The notes beneath the pieces are model-generated. The model was given only the letters and a program-made list of their open reading frames with translations, ran no database searches and was not told the DNA's origin. Source: Linanthus parryae (lineage: Eukaryota; Streptophyta; Magnoliopsida; Ericales; Polemoniaceae). Taken from it: DNA of 64,000 nt. A program made the position numbers and the translations under genes. Where the stretch lies: contig JALGPY010000002.1 of the NCBI GenBank assembly GCA_023055425.1, positions 45,921,821 to 45,985,820 on the forward strand. The letters run 5' to 3'. Shown here piece by piece: positions 32,950 to 44,730 of the stretch; position 1 is the first letter of the stretch; the number at the start of each line of letters is the position of its first letter.

Positions 32950-35900
32950 TGCATGTTTGGAATCCATGTTTTAAAAAATGTTTTTTTTTTTAAAAAAAAA
33001 AATTCATTTGGCAGCTTTATTTTTTTGCCTGTTTAAAAATAAAAGCATACTGAAAAATAGTTGTTTAAAAAATAGCAGCTATGGTGTTTTTCATATTATT
33101 GGTGGTTAAAGACATTTGAACTATAATTAGATGCATAAAATATAAAAAATATGTCTGTATTGTACGTAAAAATGATATTCAAAGAAATTAATATTGAAAT
33201 TTAGTAATGTTGTCAAATGTGTTTTTTATTTTAAACACTTTTTTCAATACATCAAAACGTTTTTTTTGGTACATCGGAATAAAACAACAAACAAAACATT
33301 ACATAACATACATATGCCCATCATGTCGGTCATGACCAGACCTTTGATGGCATCAGGTATGTCATCAAAGACGCACAAGTCTTTGTCCTTCTCCGTCCCC
33401 ATATTAGCGAGTGCATCCGCTACTTCATTAGCGCATCGGGTGATGACCTTGATTGTGGTGCCCTTGTCTCTCATCATCATTCTTCCAACCTCAATATGGT
33501 TGTTCATTGAAGTCGGTCCTTCTTTGTTAGTATTGAAAATCTCCACCACAACCAGATTGTCACTTTCGATATTGACTCTCCAACCTTTCTGGTGTGCAAT
33601 GGTGATATCCTGATAGGCTCCCCAGATCTCATCTTCTAAACTCGAGCTTTCGTTGAAATTTCGAAAAAGCCATGCATCCATCCACCTTTTTCATTCCTGA
33701 AAATTCCTCCATATCCAGCTTCTGTACTGCCAAAACGGGCACAGTCGTCAACGTTTAGCTTTATTTCACCTGCATGTGGTAAACACCAGTGGGAATTAGG
33801 ATCATGCAGAACAAATGGATTAAAATTAGAAAGTTTGGAGAAAGCTCCCTGTATGAGCATAATCATTCTATCAATATTTCGAACGCATTGTTCCAACAGT
33901 CCAACTTTATTATAAACACCTTGGTGTTCCGTCTGATCCAAATATTCCAAAGAACCACCACAAAGAGAGATGATGTTATGAGAAACATTCCTCGTATCAC
34001 TATCCTTGTTAACGTTCTTTTTGATCCATTCCTTGGCGTTGGTAATTCTGCCAGGAGAATCCCAAGAAGGTCCAAAGGACAAAATAACAAATTTTCTGAA
34101 TGTCAACACAATGCCTGGATGTGCACAATATCTTCCAGACCTCCTTCACACAAATTACAACAGTTGGTAGAGTTGAAACCTCTATGTTTTTGTTCGCGTT
34201 GGTCATGATCTGGTCATGATACACAGTCCACATAAAGTGGTTCAGTTTATTTGGAAGTTTCAACTTATAAATTTTAATCCACAACCTGTCAATACTAGTA
34301 TTCACACTTCCAACCCCTCTAAATGCTTATAAGCAGTAGCAACAGTGGAAGTTCCACTGTTAGATTTATTCCAAAACTGAACATCATCCCCTCTATCAAA
34401 ATGATTAGGCGGCACAATACCCAGAATAATGTTCGCAACCTTAGCAGGGGAAAAATCCTAATCAGGTGATGATTCCAGTTCCCATCCTGATTTATAATAC
34501 TGTCAACATGATCATCATTGGCTTGGTTGGGGTAGGATAAGCCCAGGGGCTTATCTCCACACCACTAGACCTTCCACAAAGAGATGTTCTTACCATTCTT
34601 CACACACCATTTAGAGTTAGTAATAATGTGGGCTTGGGTGTGCAAAATTCCTCTCCATAAATGAGAGCATCCAGGGGGCTTCTTAGCATGAAGGAAATTG
34701 CCACTTTTCACATATTTTTATAAAGCACATCCCTCCACAAAGTTTTTTTTACCCCTAGACATATCCCAACCAAGCTTAGACAAAAGGGCTAAGTTCTAAG
34801 TCACAGCTTTCCTCAGACCCAAACCCCCTTTCTCATTAAGGAGACAAATAAGTATTCCAATTAACTAGGTGAACTTTCTTCTTTCCCTCAACATATCCCC
34901 ATATAAAATTTCTGCAAATTATGTCAATAGCATTACAAGTGCTAACAGGAAGAGGAAGCAATTGCATATTGTAAGAAGGGAGGGAGGACAACACACTCTT
35001 GGTAGTGGTGACCCTTACACTAAAAGAAAGTTTAATATGCATTTTACCAATGACATCAGCCACACTCAACTTGTTAAATCTCCCATGAACAAGGTTAATA
35101 CACAAGCATTTCCCAAAATTCGAAGTAGCAGGCATACCAATCTCATGCTTAATGAAATTTCTTCTATTTCTACTTGTATTCTTAGAGAAGAATTTTTTTG
35201 ATTTACTGGGATTAACTTTCACTCCAGACAAAATGGCAAAGTCATGAAGTACGTATTTCATAGCAGAGAAAGTAGAGATGTCACTTGCCAAAAAATATAA
35301 GGTCGTCCGCATAAAAAAGATGAGTTATGATAGGACCATTTCCGGAAGCTTTGACCCCTTTCTAATTCTTAGTAAAAGTTAAGAAGCTAATCATAGGGGA
35401 CAATCTTTTCATGCATATGACAAAAATATAGGGGGACATGGGGTCCCCCTGCCTCAAACCTATACCGGGTTTGAAAGAACTCAGCCTTTCACCAGTCCAC
35501 AAGATCTCAAAGGAAACATTGCTCACACAATGCATGATAATATTAATAAGATCTTCAGGGAATTTGAAAACTTTAAGAGTATCAAAAATAAATTGCCAAG
35601 AGATTCTATCATAAGCATTTTCCAAATCAATTTTCACAATCATGCCTCCGTCTCTATCTGTCCTCTTCTTAAAAGAATGACTGACCTCCTGGGTAATGAT
35701 AATATTATATTTGGTCGATCTACCCGAAATGAAACTACTTTGGTACGGTCTCACAATCATATCAAGATGAGGGCGGATTATAGCAACAACAATCTTGGCA
35801 ATAGCCTTGTACACAGTGTTACAAAGGCTAATAGGCTTAAAGCTTTTGATATTTTCAGGACATTCCACGTTAGGAATAAAACAAATAAGGTTATCATTTA

Positions 35901-37835
35901 GATTAGTGGGATAAGTACCTAGTCTAAAACAATCATTTATGAACTTACAAACACCATTTTTCGCCGTACCCCAATACTTCTTATAAAAAAGAGCTTAAAA
36001 ACCATCTTTCCCCGGGGACTTGGTAGAATTCAGGTTCCGAAAAGCTTGCTTAATCTCAGCATTAGTCACATTATTAACAAGCATATTCTGGCTGATTTCA
36101 TCAAGAGAAGGACAATGAATATCATTCTAGTTAAGATGCAAAACCTCATTGCCTCTTAAGTCTGTTTTAAAAAGGGACAAAATAGTCATGCACGTGATTT
36201 TTGAGGGAGGCCGAACCCTTCAACCATATTCCCTGGTCATTTTTTAAAGTCAAGATTTCTTTTCTCTTTCTTTTACTAATGGAATTAACATGGGAAAACT
36301 TTGTATTCCTATTGCCGTTACAATTCCAATTAGTAAAAAGATTTTTGAATCCAAATGAGCTCCTCTTGTTGAAGAATGTCGTTATATTTTTTTGCAATCT
36401 CTTTCAAGTATAAACAGTTATGAGAGAATTTAGTGCTCTGCGATACCTGAATGCCCTCTATTCTCTCTAACAACCATCTTTTATTTCTGAAAATATTTTC
36501 AAAGTGAGTATTTTTCCAAGTAATAATCTCCTCTGAATGTGCTACTCTTATCAAGTAAATTAGACCCATACACATGCTTCCAAGAGGACTCCACAAAATT
36601 AGAAAACATATCGTGTTTGGTCCAAGTAGCTTCAAATTAAATTTATTATAAATAAAACTAGAGGAGTTAGAATTCATACCATCCACGTGACTCAAAATAG
36701 GGACGTGATCCGAATACGTCTTGGGAAGGTTCCTTACCAACGGACCAGGGTAGCTAGTTCTCAAAGAAGCAATGCAAACTGCCCTATCAAGCCGCTCCGT
36801 AGTATTAGCAAGCCCATGCCTACTATTAGTCCATGTTAGTTTAGGTCTTGTACATCCGAGATCCACCAGCTTGCACCTATTGAGGTTGTCCTTGAACTTA
36901 TTGATCTTTCTGCTGTTATTTACATTGTTGAAGCTCCTCTTCTCATTAACACTCGAGTAGTCATTCATGTCACCAACCACCATTCATGGTTCGTCTGAAT
37001 CACCCATAAAGTTCTCAAGATCATTCCAAAGATGTTCACGAATAATGGGATTTGGGCTACCATAAGCTGTCAGAAACACCCAGTTAGCATAATTATGCCT
37101 CTTTGCAGTAGCGTGAATGGATTGGCTGGAGATGGAACGGGTGGTAACGGTCACCTCCTCGGGGTTCCAGTGAAGTCATATACCCCATTTTCTTCCTTCT
37201 GGATCAGCAATAGACATACCCGTAAATCCAAGGTTGTTGAAGAAGTTACCCATAGAGGAGACGGGGAATTTAGGCTCAATAATCACTTAAATCTGGAAAT
37301 TATGTGTCTCAACCAAATCTTTGTACGTAGTCTCGAAGGTGCTATTGCCCGCACCCAGACAGTTCCAAGTCATAATTTTTAACAACGGAAACAATCAAGA
37401 ATGGTTGGTACCTTCAAGTATGGATCTAGCTTGGCAATTCTGGTCTGGTCTTCCTCCACTGATCTGATTTCCTTTAAGGAGATTCTGATCCCCTGCTGTT
37501 TCTTGATTCCCATCTCTCCCAGAATAACTTCCAGCTTCGCATCTTTTCTCCACCACCTCAAACTCATTATCTGAATCGACTCCTTCTATGGGTTCATATT
37601 CACTTTTAGTTCCCCTTCTTCGAGAATTTGTAAATCTCCCTCTAGGATCTCCCTGTTCATTTTAGTGTTTTTGGTTCTTAAAACTCTTGGAATTAGTGGT
37701 TGAGAGCTTACTTTTCGAGAAGTTCGTAGTTCTCGGAGCATTGTTTTCTACTTTTTAAACATATTTTTCAACATTTTTTTTCCACTATTTTTTTTTTGTT
37801 TTTAAATGGATACCAAACATGCTCTACATCTTTCC
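32950..37835. mobile_element. TIR element that received the LINE insertion
   Basis: GCATGTTTGGAATCCATGTT at 32950 has its inverted counterpart (ATGGATACCAAACATGC) at about 37815-37831. Both are followed inward by A/T-rich runs. The pair brackets the whole LINE, suggesting a short TIR element split by it. No target duplication was recognised. Confidence 0.45.
33244..37650 (-). pseudogene. Degenerate L1-type LINE (EN, RT, zf-RVT, RNase H)
   Basis: On the minus strand, starting at the right: a gag-like tail (about 37567-37380), the endonuclease start (MTWNCLGAG near 37370), more endonuclease with the (P)TYSDHVPI motif (36983-36330), and reverse transcriptase (35868-35362). The latter has IDLENAYDRISW and GLRQGDPMSP; the YADDLIFF active-site box lies near 35320-35295 in a neighbouring frame. 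Then come the RT thumb (35312-34836), a zf-RVT segment (34305-34009) and an RNase H fold (34109-33244). Numerous stops and frameshifts separate the pieces, so it is an old, inactive copy. The RNase H tail resembles that of the 20997 gene. Confidence 0.85.
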
Positions 37836-38892
37836 GTTACAATGCTATATAATGTCAACATATCAGTTATAATAAGTTTAACATCGCGTCCTTCAACTAA
37901 TCAACCAAAACCAACACTACATATTTACAAGCATTTATTTTGCTATCTCTGACTTTTTTTTTTTTCTTTTTTTTTTGATCAAACTTGATCTCCATTATTA
38001 CCCATATCGAGAACAATGAGTTGTCCTCTTGTAGCCAATTGAGACCCTAACACTTTTTGTAAACTATAAGGTGAGATCTTGAGTGACAAAAGCTTGGCAA
38101 GTATCTATTGGGACAAATAGACAAAGAAGTTGGTGAATTTAGGTACAATAAGTTAAGGGTTTTGTGGTGTACTCATGCACCACATTGTCTACGACTTTTG
38201 CAATAGTTTGATTAGAGAATGGAGATTAGAGAGAGAGAGAGAGCATGTGGGAGAGACAAACCAACTCATTGAAATGAACGGTTCACATGAATTCACAGCA
38301 AAGGTCGGTTCTTTTTTTAGTTAAATCAAATTTAAAGTGATTAATTAGCTTAGTGATGGGTACTTTATTAATTGTAGTACGAATATTGATTATTGTGAAT
38401 CTAACTACAAATTCTTGATTGAAGAAAAGGCCGTGCTGAGAGGTGCTTGTTGTTTGTTTGTCAGAGAATGGTACGTTTCGGGTCCTTTTAGATGTTGAAT
38501 TAAATTTCAATACTACTACTAGATTATTTCGCTTAATCAATTTTAGGAAGAAAAAGTACACAAATGAAAGATGGCAAGCAAGAGAAATGACTTAGATTGA
38601 GATTTTTGTCTCTTTCCACTTGATCATTACATAATGGTGGTGAACATGCATTTCATTAGTACAATAAGCATCTTCCCCATTGAAAGAAGTTTGGAAAGTG
38701 AGAGACCGGCAAGATTTGATATAGCTGGCATATGGTGGATCTCTCAAGGATGAGGTCATCTCGCCCTCCATTGGATCGAATCAATGTTCACGGGTATGAC
38801 AAAATTTATTTCAGGTAATATTTGCTTCTTTGAAAGATTAATATTAGACTAGTGACACTCCGTGATGTATTAATAACTTTCTCTACTTAAAT
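37836..38892. other. Intergenic with a short GA microsatellite
   Basis: No gene seen. A (GA)n run lies at about 38229-38243 and a T-rich tract at 37951-37975. Confidence 0.5.
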
Positions 38893-39484
38893 TAGGGTCG
38901 TACACGAGTCAAGTCGAGCCGAACTGGGTATCTCTTGTTTGGGTTGGGTTTGACTCATTTAACTAAAAAAATTGTTTGAGTTCGTCTCATTTAGAGTTCC
39001 GGTTGTTGCTCGTTTAACTAGCTCTTTCACGGCTTGAATTCGTTTGGCCAAACCTGTTTATTTGTTGGATAAATATGATAGTCAACAATTGTTGAATTAA
39101 AAAGCACTGCTATTACCTCAAATAAAATGCTTAAAGAAGAAAAATAACATGAAATGTAGTATCTTATTTGTGTCAATGATGGACTCAAATAATCTAGGTT
39201 GATTCTTTTTCAATCCTAATTAAGAGATCAAACTACTACTTAAAAAGAGATTATACACTAATTACGCATGATTTTAGAAATTAGTCATATAAGTAATTTA
39301 GCCTTTCTTTAACTATGTATACAATATGATATTATAATTTGCTCGTGAACACTAACGAATGAGCCTCCCTAACACGTTTTCATGTTTGAGTTTGTTTGAT
39401 TAATGATTCGTAGCAAATACGAAATAGCTTTCATTGAATCGAACGTAAGTTGTTCGTGGGCGGCTTGATTCGATTACAACTCTA
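38893..39484. mobile_element. hAT-like MITE (GTCGTACACGAG family)
   Basis: Begins TAGGGTCGTACACGAG, ends with the complement of TAGAGTTGTAATCGAATC, and has an interior of short inverted segments (GAGTCAAGTCGAGC / GGCGGCTTGATTCG). The flanks CTTAAAT and CTTTTTT are too diverged for a firm duplication call. Confidence 0.55.
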
Positions 39485-41612
39485 CTTTTTTAGAAAAACA
39501 AGTGATAAAATAAAAAGAATTTAGTCTTCTCATACGATTGTTTTTTTCTCTCCTCATATCCTCTCTTTACCTTTATAAACATACAATAACCAATGGGCCA
39601 TCTTCTTCTTAAAAAGGAACACGGGCCTTCCGCTTACGTAAATACTTTAGGCCACAGTATTCAACGCAAACTTGAAGCCCACTCTTTGGCCCTGGACCAG
39701 TGGCCTGTGAAAGCATTTAAATTAAACTATAGTAAGACCCCCATAAGTGATATCTCTAATGTGATGACCTTTTTAAATTGAGGAATAGTAGGTTAGAAAA
39801 CATGATTAACACTTTGAAAATTTATAAAATTTCACAGTTTTAAGACAACGATATTGAGCTTGATTTATGAGAAATATGGTGGTCAGAATTTGAAGAAAGC
39901 TCAGGGAGCATGAGTTGAGTTGAAGTATAAAGTATAAACCAACTTTCAACAGGATAATCATATCAATGTTTCATCAAGTATCGAGGAGAGGTTTCTCAAA
40001 AAAAGTATCGAGGAGAGGTTAGAGCATTTGAAAAAGGGCTGATTCATCTCTTGGTCCAATACTTTGAATAATTTTGAGAAAGTCCAGTTTATGTTTTACA
40101 ACCCATTCACTTTCAGGACCAATTTAAAGGTAGCAATTGAATGATTTAGATGAAAATTTTAACATGAAGGATAAAGTTTGATAATTCATGAACACACAAG
40201 GGCAGCCATATTTAAATATCATGGTGTATACAAGAACTTACGAAGCCATGAAGTCGGCTCCAAGACCCAGAACACAAACATTACAGTCAAGCACAACGAA
40301 ATGCAACAACTTTGAGAACAAATTTGGAGAAGCTAGAGGTTGTTTCACAAGATGATCTTAACACAAAATTTGAAGTACTTCATGCTATGAACAAAAAGCT
40401 CCAAGCGGCTAAGCAATTCCTTCAACAGGGAGGTAGATATATCACTAAGAATAGGGTTTCAAAGTCCGTTGGAAAAGTTCATAACCAGGGATAAATCCAA
40501 GCCAAACAGGTTTGCACCTCATAAATAGATCATGACAAGTTAACTAGGTTGAAGTTCAACAGGAATGGAATAATTAGGCATACAGAGGATTAGGGTTCTT
40601 GACCAAATTCGAAATTTGCAACGAGTTGAATTGAGAAATTGCTTGAGGGATTTTGATCTCATAGCCCAAGGTACCTCGAGTAGTAGCAGTTTTGAATGAG
40701 GATGATTATCAAGAGATTGAGAATTGGGATATTGAAGGAACAAAGAACACTTATGAATGTTCCTGAGTTTTTGCTCCTAAATGAGTTATATGATTCAAAT
40801 GGACTCCTTATATAGGCCAGGGGATAGTTTTAGGAGGTTGGCAGCTCACAAGCTAAGAGGCATGCTAGGTAGTTGACACATCAAAGGAAGGGGGGGGGGG
40901 GGTAGATGTAGTTTTTTAAACGTCAGGGTTAGATTTAGAATTAGTTTTTTTTTGAGTGAAGAGTTAGAATTAGAACTTTAGCAACTCTAATTTATTATAA
41001 TATATTTCTGAACTCACTACATCTGGTAATTACAAAGTCATCCTCTATAACCTGAAATTATTTTTCCAGCCTAAAAACTCAGCTTGAGAAAAGAGAAATA
41101 TTATTTACACTCTTTCCCCCAAAATTCTTGAAATTACACGTAAAATCATCTTAAAAAATTAGGGTTGTTACATCGCGTCTTATTAGAGGTTCGCAACCTT
41201 CCTACCACTTGATCTCCTATGTCCTGAAGGATTCTACCTTCCGTGTCTCCTAGGCTCTTTTCTCGCATCCCAGGTGATACGAGACCTTCATTATTAATGA
41301 TCATAGGTGCACTTGTGATTAACAGTCAGCCACTTATGTCTTTTGAGTCTACTTAGCACATAAATTACAATATACCTACATTTCCCACTCGTTCCAACCA
41401 ATTCGTTTTCGCAGAAAGATTGGATCTTTTACCCGTAGTTTGGGCATGTATATTTTTTTTTGAATTGCACAATTAGAGAAAAAACAACTAAAACCGCCAC
41501 CCTGATAAAAAAATGTATCATGTAGAGTGTATGCAATTAGAGTAAAATGTCAAATTATTATACACAAATTCATAATTTAACATTTGTGTTGTATCCTATA
41601 GTTTTCATAAAG
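39485..41612. other. Intergenic, possible minus-strand LTR remnant
   Basis: No gene called. Near 41161-41173 the sequence TTAGGGTTGTTACA, read on the minus strand, resembles the TGTAACAACCCTAA start of a gypsy LTR, so a solo LTR or fragment may extend leftward. I could not find its other end. A 60-codon frame at 40312-40494 has lysine/glutamine-rich coding character but no recognisable family. A poly-G run is at 40892-40902. Confidence 0.3.
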
Positions 41613-42401
41613 TACAGTAAAATCTCGATAAATGAATACCCTTAGGACTAGAAAAATATTAGTTTTAGTGATATTTTTTATTTATCGATAAATGAATATG
41701 TTATTTGTTTACCGATGAACGGCTTTTTATTTGTTTCGATAGTGTTTTCTTTCACATTTTCATTTTTTCGTATGATTAATTATTTTTTATTTATTGTAAA
41801 ATTGTACCTAGAATGTAATGTTATGATCTCTCAAGAGTTTATATTATGAATACATGAACCATATACCTATGTACCTAGAAGATATTCAATGATTAGCGGA
41901 TGTCATTTCTAAGTTGAACTATACAAATGTGATTGATGTCGAACATCCTTTGAACTATCCTAAGGAGAATGCATTTATTGAATTATCTACAGACGGAGAA
42001 ATCATCGAGTCCGTGTTAAATGATGAGAATGATTTAGAACTAGATGATAATATTGTCACACCAAGTATGTCATCAAAGGAGCATTTCAAGCAGTAATCAC
42101 CCCACAAGACTATTAGCTACTGCAAAGAGTCAAGAATAGGATGCATTTTGGTGAAGAAAAAGCAAGCAACTTTGGTTGCTGTTTTGGTGAGTAAATGACT
42201 TATTGCAATGAGCAATGTTGCAATATTTTTTTTAGTATATATATATATATTGATTTATAATAATTATTCATTTATATTTACATGAGGTCATTAAGGATTC
42301 AAAAAAAATATCGCTATTATTTTAGAAGGTAGAAATTTCATTACAAACTGGATCAAATATTCAGACTAAACATTTCATCTCTATCAGTTACTTCAATAAG
42401 T

Positions 42402-42574
42402 GGCGGAGACAGAAATTCGTAAGAGGGGAGGTACAACTGCACAATGTAGATATTTTTGAGGTGCAATACTACTATTAAATGAAATGTATAGTTGAAATGG
42501 TTAATGAATTTTGACGTATATTACTAGTTGGGGTGCACATGCACACCCGTGCCTCTATGTGGCTCCGCCACTAT
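42402..42574. mobile_element. Short copy of the GTGGCGGAG hAT-like family
   Basis: AGTGGCGGAGACAG at the left and GTGGCTCCGCCACT at the right, with the internal GCACACCCGTGCC segment seen in related copies. It is related to the 27820 and 51627 elements. Mutated outermost bases prevent a duplication call. Confidence 0.65.
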
Positions 42575-42795
42575 TGATCTGCAGATCCACTTGACACAAA
42601 CACCTTCACTTCGATTATGAATAATTTGATAAACTTGAGTTGAGCTTTCTTTTTTTAGGGGATTCTGATTTGAGTTTAATGCAATAACACCCTTGGTGGT
42701 GCTTTAGCGATGTTATTCATTTAGCCATTTTGCCCAAATCGAGACCGGATAAAATTATTTATTTATCGAAGTTGTTCATTTATCGATCATTCATT

Positions 42796-42892
42796 GCAGC
42801 TAGGGTGGTAGCTCAAGTGGTAGAGCGTTGGAAGTCCCTGCATGAGGTCCCGGATTCAAACCCGGTTGACGAAAAAACAATATCTAAAAAAA
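42796..42892 (+). mobile_element. tRNA-derived SINE, nearly minimal
   Basis: 97 bp: an A-box-like GTAGCTCAAGTGG and B-box-like GGATTCAAACC with tRNA spacing, then an A-rich tail, flanked by a perfect 8-bp duplication CATTCATT (42788-42795, 42893-42900). The linking segment AAGTCCCTGCATGAGGTC is shared with the SINE at 60902-61690, so both belong to one family. Confidence 0.8.
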
Positions 42893-42977
42893 CATTCATT
42901 TATGTTTTTCACTTTTACTGTATATGGCCAAATGGGTCGTTGCATAATTTAATGAAATTATCTAAGAGGTCTTACTG

Positions 42978-44730
42978 TACTTAATACATCTGACGTGGAT
43001 CCAAAAGAAAATCCAGGTCGAGAGTTTGTTCTGACACTACTGTTGTGCAAATACTTCACCGACGCGGCTAAGGCATCCGTGCAATTTATCGCCGAAGCTT
43101 CCGATCCCCACGCGTCGGATCGTCGCTCTTCAACCGGATAAATCCGTTTCTTCACTAACAACGCCCAACAAGATTCTCCCCGAATTTAACCACCCGAAGT
43201 TGCCCCCCCCAAAACATCGGAGTCTCAGACCCACACCCGCAAATCTCATCAATCGCTCTGTAAGTTTGTGGAATTCATTCATAGATCTGTATACAAACAA
43301 ACCCATATCTCCATCTTCTGGTTACGTTTAGAAATGAATCAACCTTTGTGTTTTTCTTTCAGTTTCTTGAAAGGGTAACCAGTGATTTAATTCAACACAA
43401 AGATCTTCTAAATCAGCTTCAGCCTCAGCTTTCTGGGTATTTGATCATTTTTATTGTTTATGTTTGATGGAATGTTTTCAGTTTCGTTTTGGTTGATCTA
43501 CTTTGTTTGAGATCTAATTTGTTTATGCTGGCTGAAATTTACCCATTTTGTTAGGAGCTTTAAATTTGATTCTTTTTTCCTCTGTGTTCATTTACTGCAC
43601 TGATTTGTTTACCTTCCATGGCTATGCGATTAGCATTCTTCAAGTAATCTATCTTTCTCTACCTATTGTTCATGCTCTGCCTTTGTCCTTGTTGTAATAA
43701 ATAGCTTAGAACTGAGTTTTGTATGGTCACCCCTGCATAGCATGCTTCCCAAAACTTCAACATGCTTAGCGGTGGTAAACTTGGAATGGCGAGTCGTAGT
43801 TTGATTCTATATCTAAACAGTAACATGAGGATTGTACACCTTGGAGCCCCTCGAACTACTAGTTTCGTCGCCCATGGTCTAGGTTCTTGATATCGAATCT
43901 CCTCTTGCACTGGATCACTACATGGAGGTGGCTTTTTTGGTTGAGAGGGCAAGAGATGAACTAAACAACTCAGACTTTCATTTCATAAAATGAAATATGT
44001 TACACAATAGTCAGAGCGACTAACGATTCCCAACCCCAACTATATAACATACAAAATGAGTCAAGACTCGTCTCAAAAACTATAAACAAGCTAGCACTCC
44101 AAACAGCCAAGAGAGCTCATGGACTGAACGGTCACCATTGTTGAAACTTGTACCTGAAAAGTATTAGGGGTGAGCCTACTGCATCTGATAAACCTCTGTT
44201 TGCTAGCCAGTGCATGCAAAAGCTCATTAGGTCGGACCTGTTTGTTACATTTTTTTTTATTATGTCTCCTTACATTTCTGTACAATACATATGATCTCGT
44301 AACATTGGTACAGGTCTTCCAGTGACTCAGTAACTATAAAGTTTTGCTTAGTTTTTGCCATGATTGGTTTTGTTTGATTTTCTGTTTTTGAAAGATAAAC
44401 AGGATAGCACTCACCAATCACCAATTGATATTTTAGAGAACAACAAGCTGGCGATACATTTTTCAGAAGTTAATCCTCGAATCTTTTGAGTTTTGACTCG
44501 AAAAGCATTGGGAAGGGAAATACACAGGGAGGAATAGGATTTGAATGTAGAAAATGTGTTGAAACCTGACTAGAATTTTTGCGTCATTGGCACTTCTCAA
44601 TGTCTGAGTATATTATATATTCATGGTTCTGGTAGTCTGTATTAATTTGTGCTCTTGCTTCTTAATTCATGTATAACCATTATCCTGTATCTGATTAACT
44701 CTGTTTTGTGCCTCAGTTGCCTGCAAAACT
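42978..44730 (+). promoter_or_regulatory. Promoter and 5' UTR region of the J-domain gene
   Basis: A probable first 5' UTR exon ends at 43259 (donor CT|GTAAGT). A second may cover about 43363-43437 between a good acceptor (tttctttcag) and a GTATTTG donor. The last 5' UTR piece begins after cctcag at 44716, just before the ATG at 44731. No TATA box stands out upstream. The remaining introns contain no gene I recognise. Confidence 0.4.

Larger units (their letters stand above)
41615..42977. mobile_element. pogo/Tc1-mariner-type element, degenerate, with nested insertions
   Basis: CAGTAAAATCTCGATAAATG at 41615 and its inverted partner ending CTTACTG at 42977, each bordered by TA (41613-41614, 42978-42979). 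A remnant frame 41914-42096 (VEHPLNYPKENAFIELS...) is acidic and could be the tail of a Tigger/jerky-type transposase, though this is weak. Two younger insertions lie inside: 42402-42574 and the SINE at 42796-42892. The core element is therefore about 1.1 kb. Confidence 0.7.

Noticed and set aside
40312..40494. Lys/Gln-rich 60-codon frame as a gene
   Set aside because: Too short, no family, no splice partners; possibly within an old LTR remnant.
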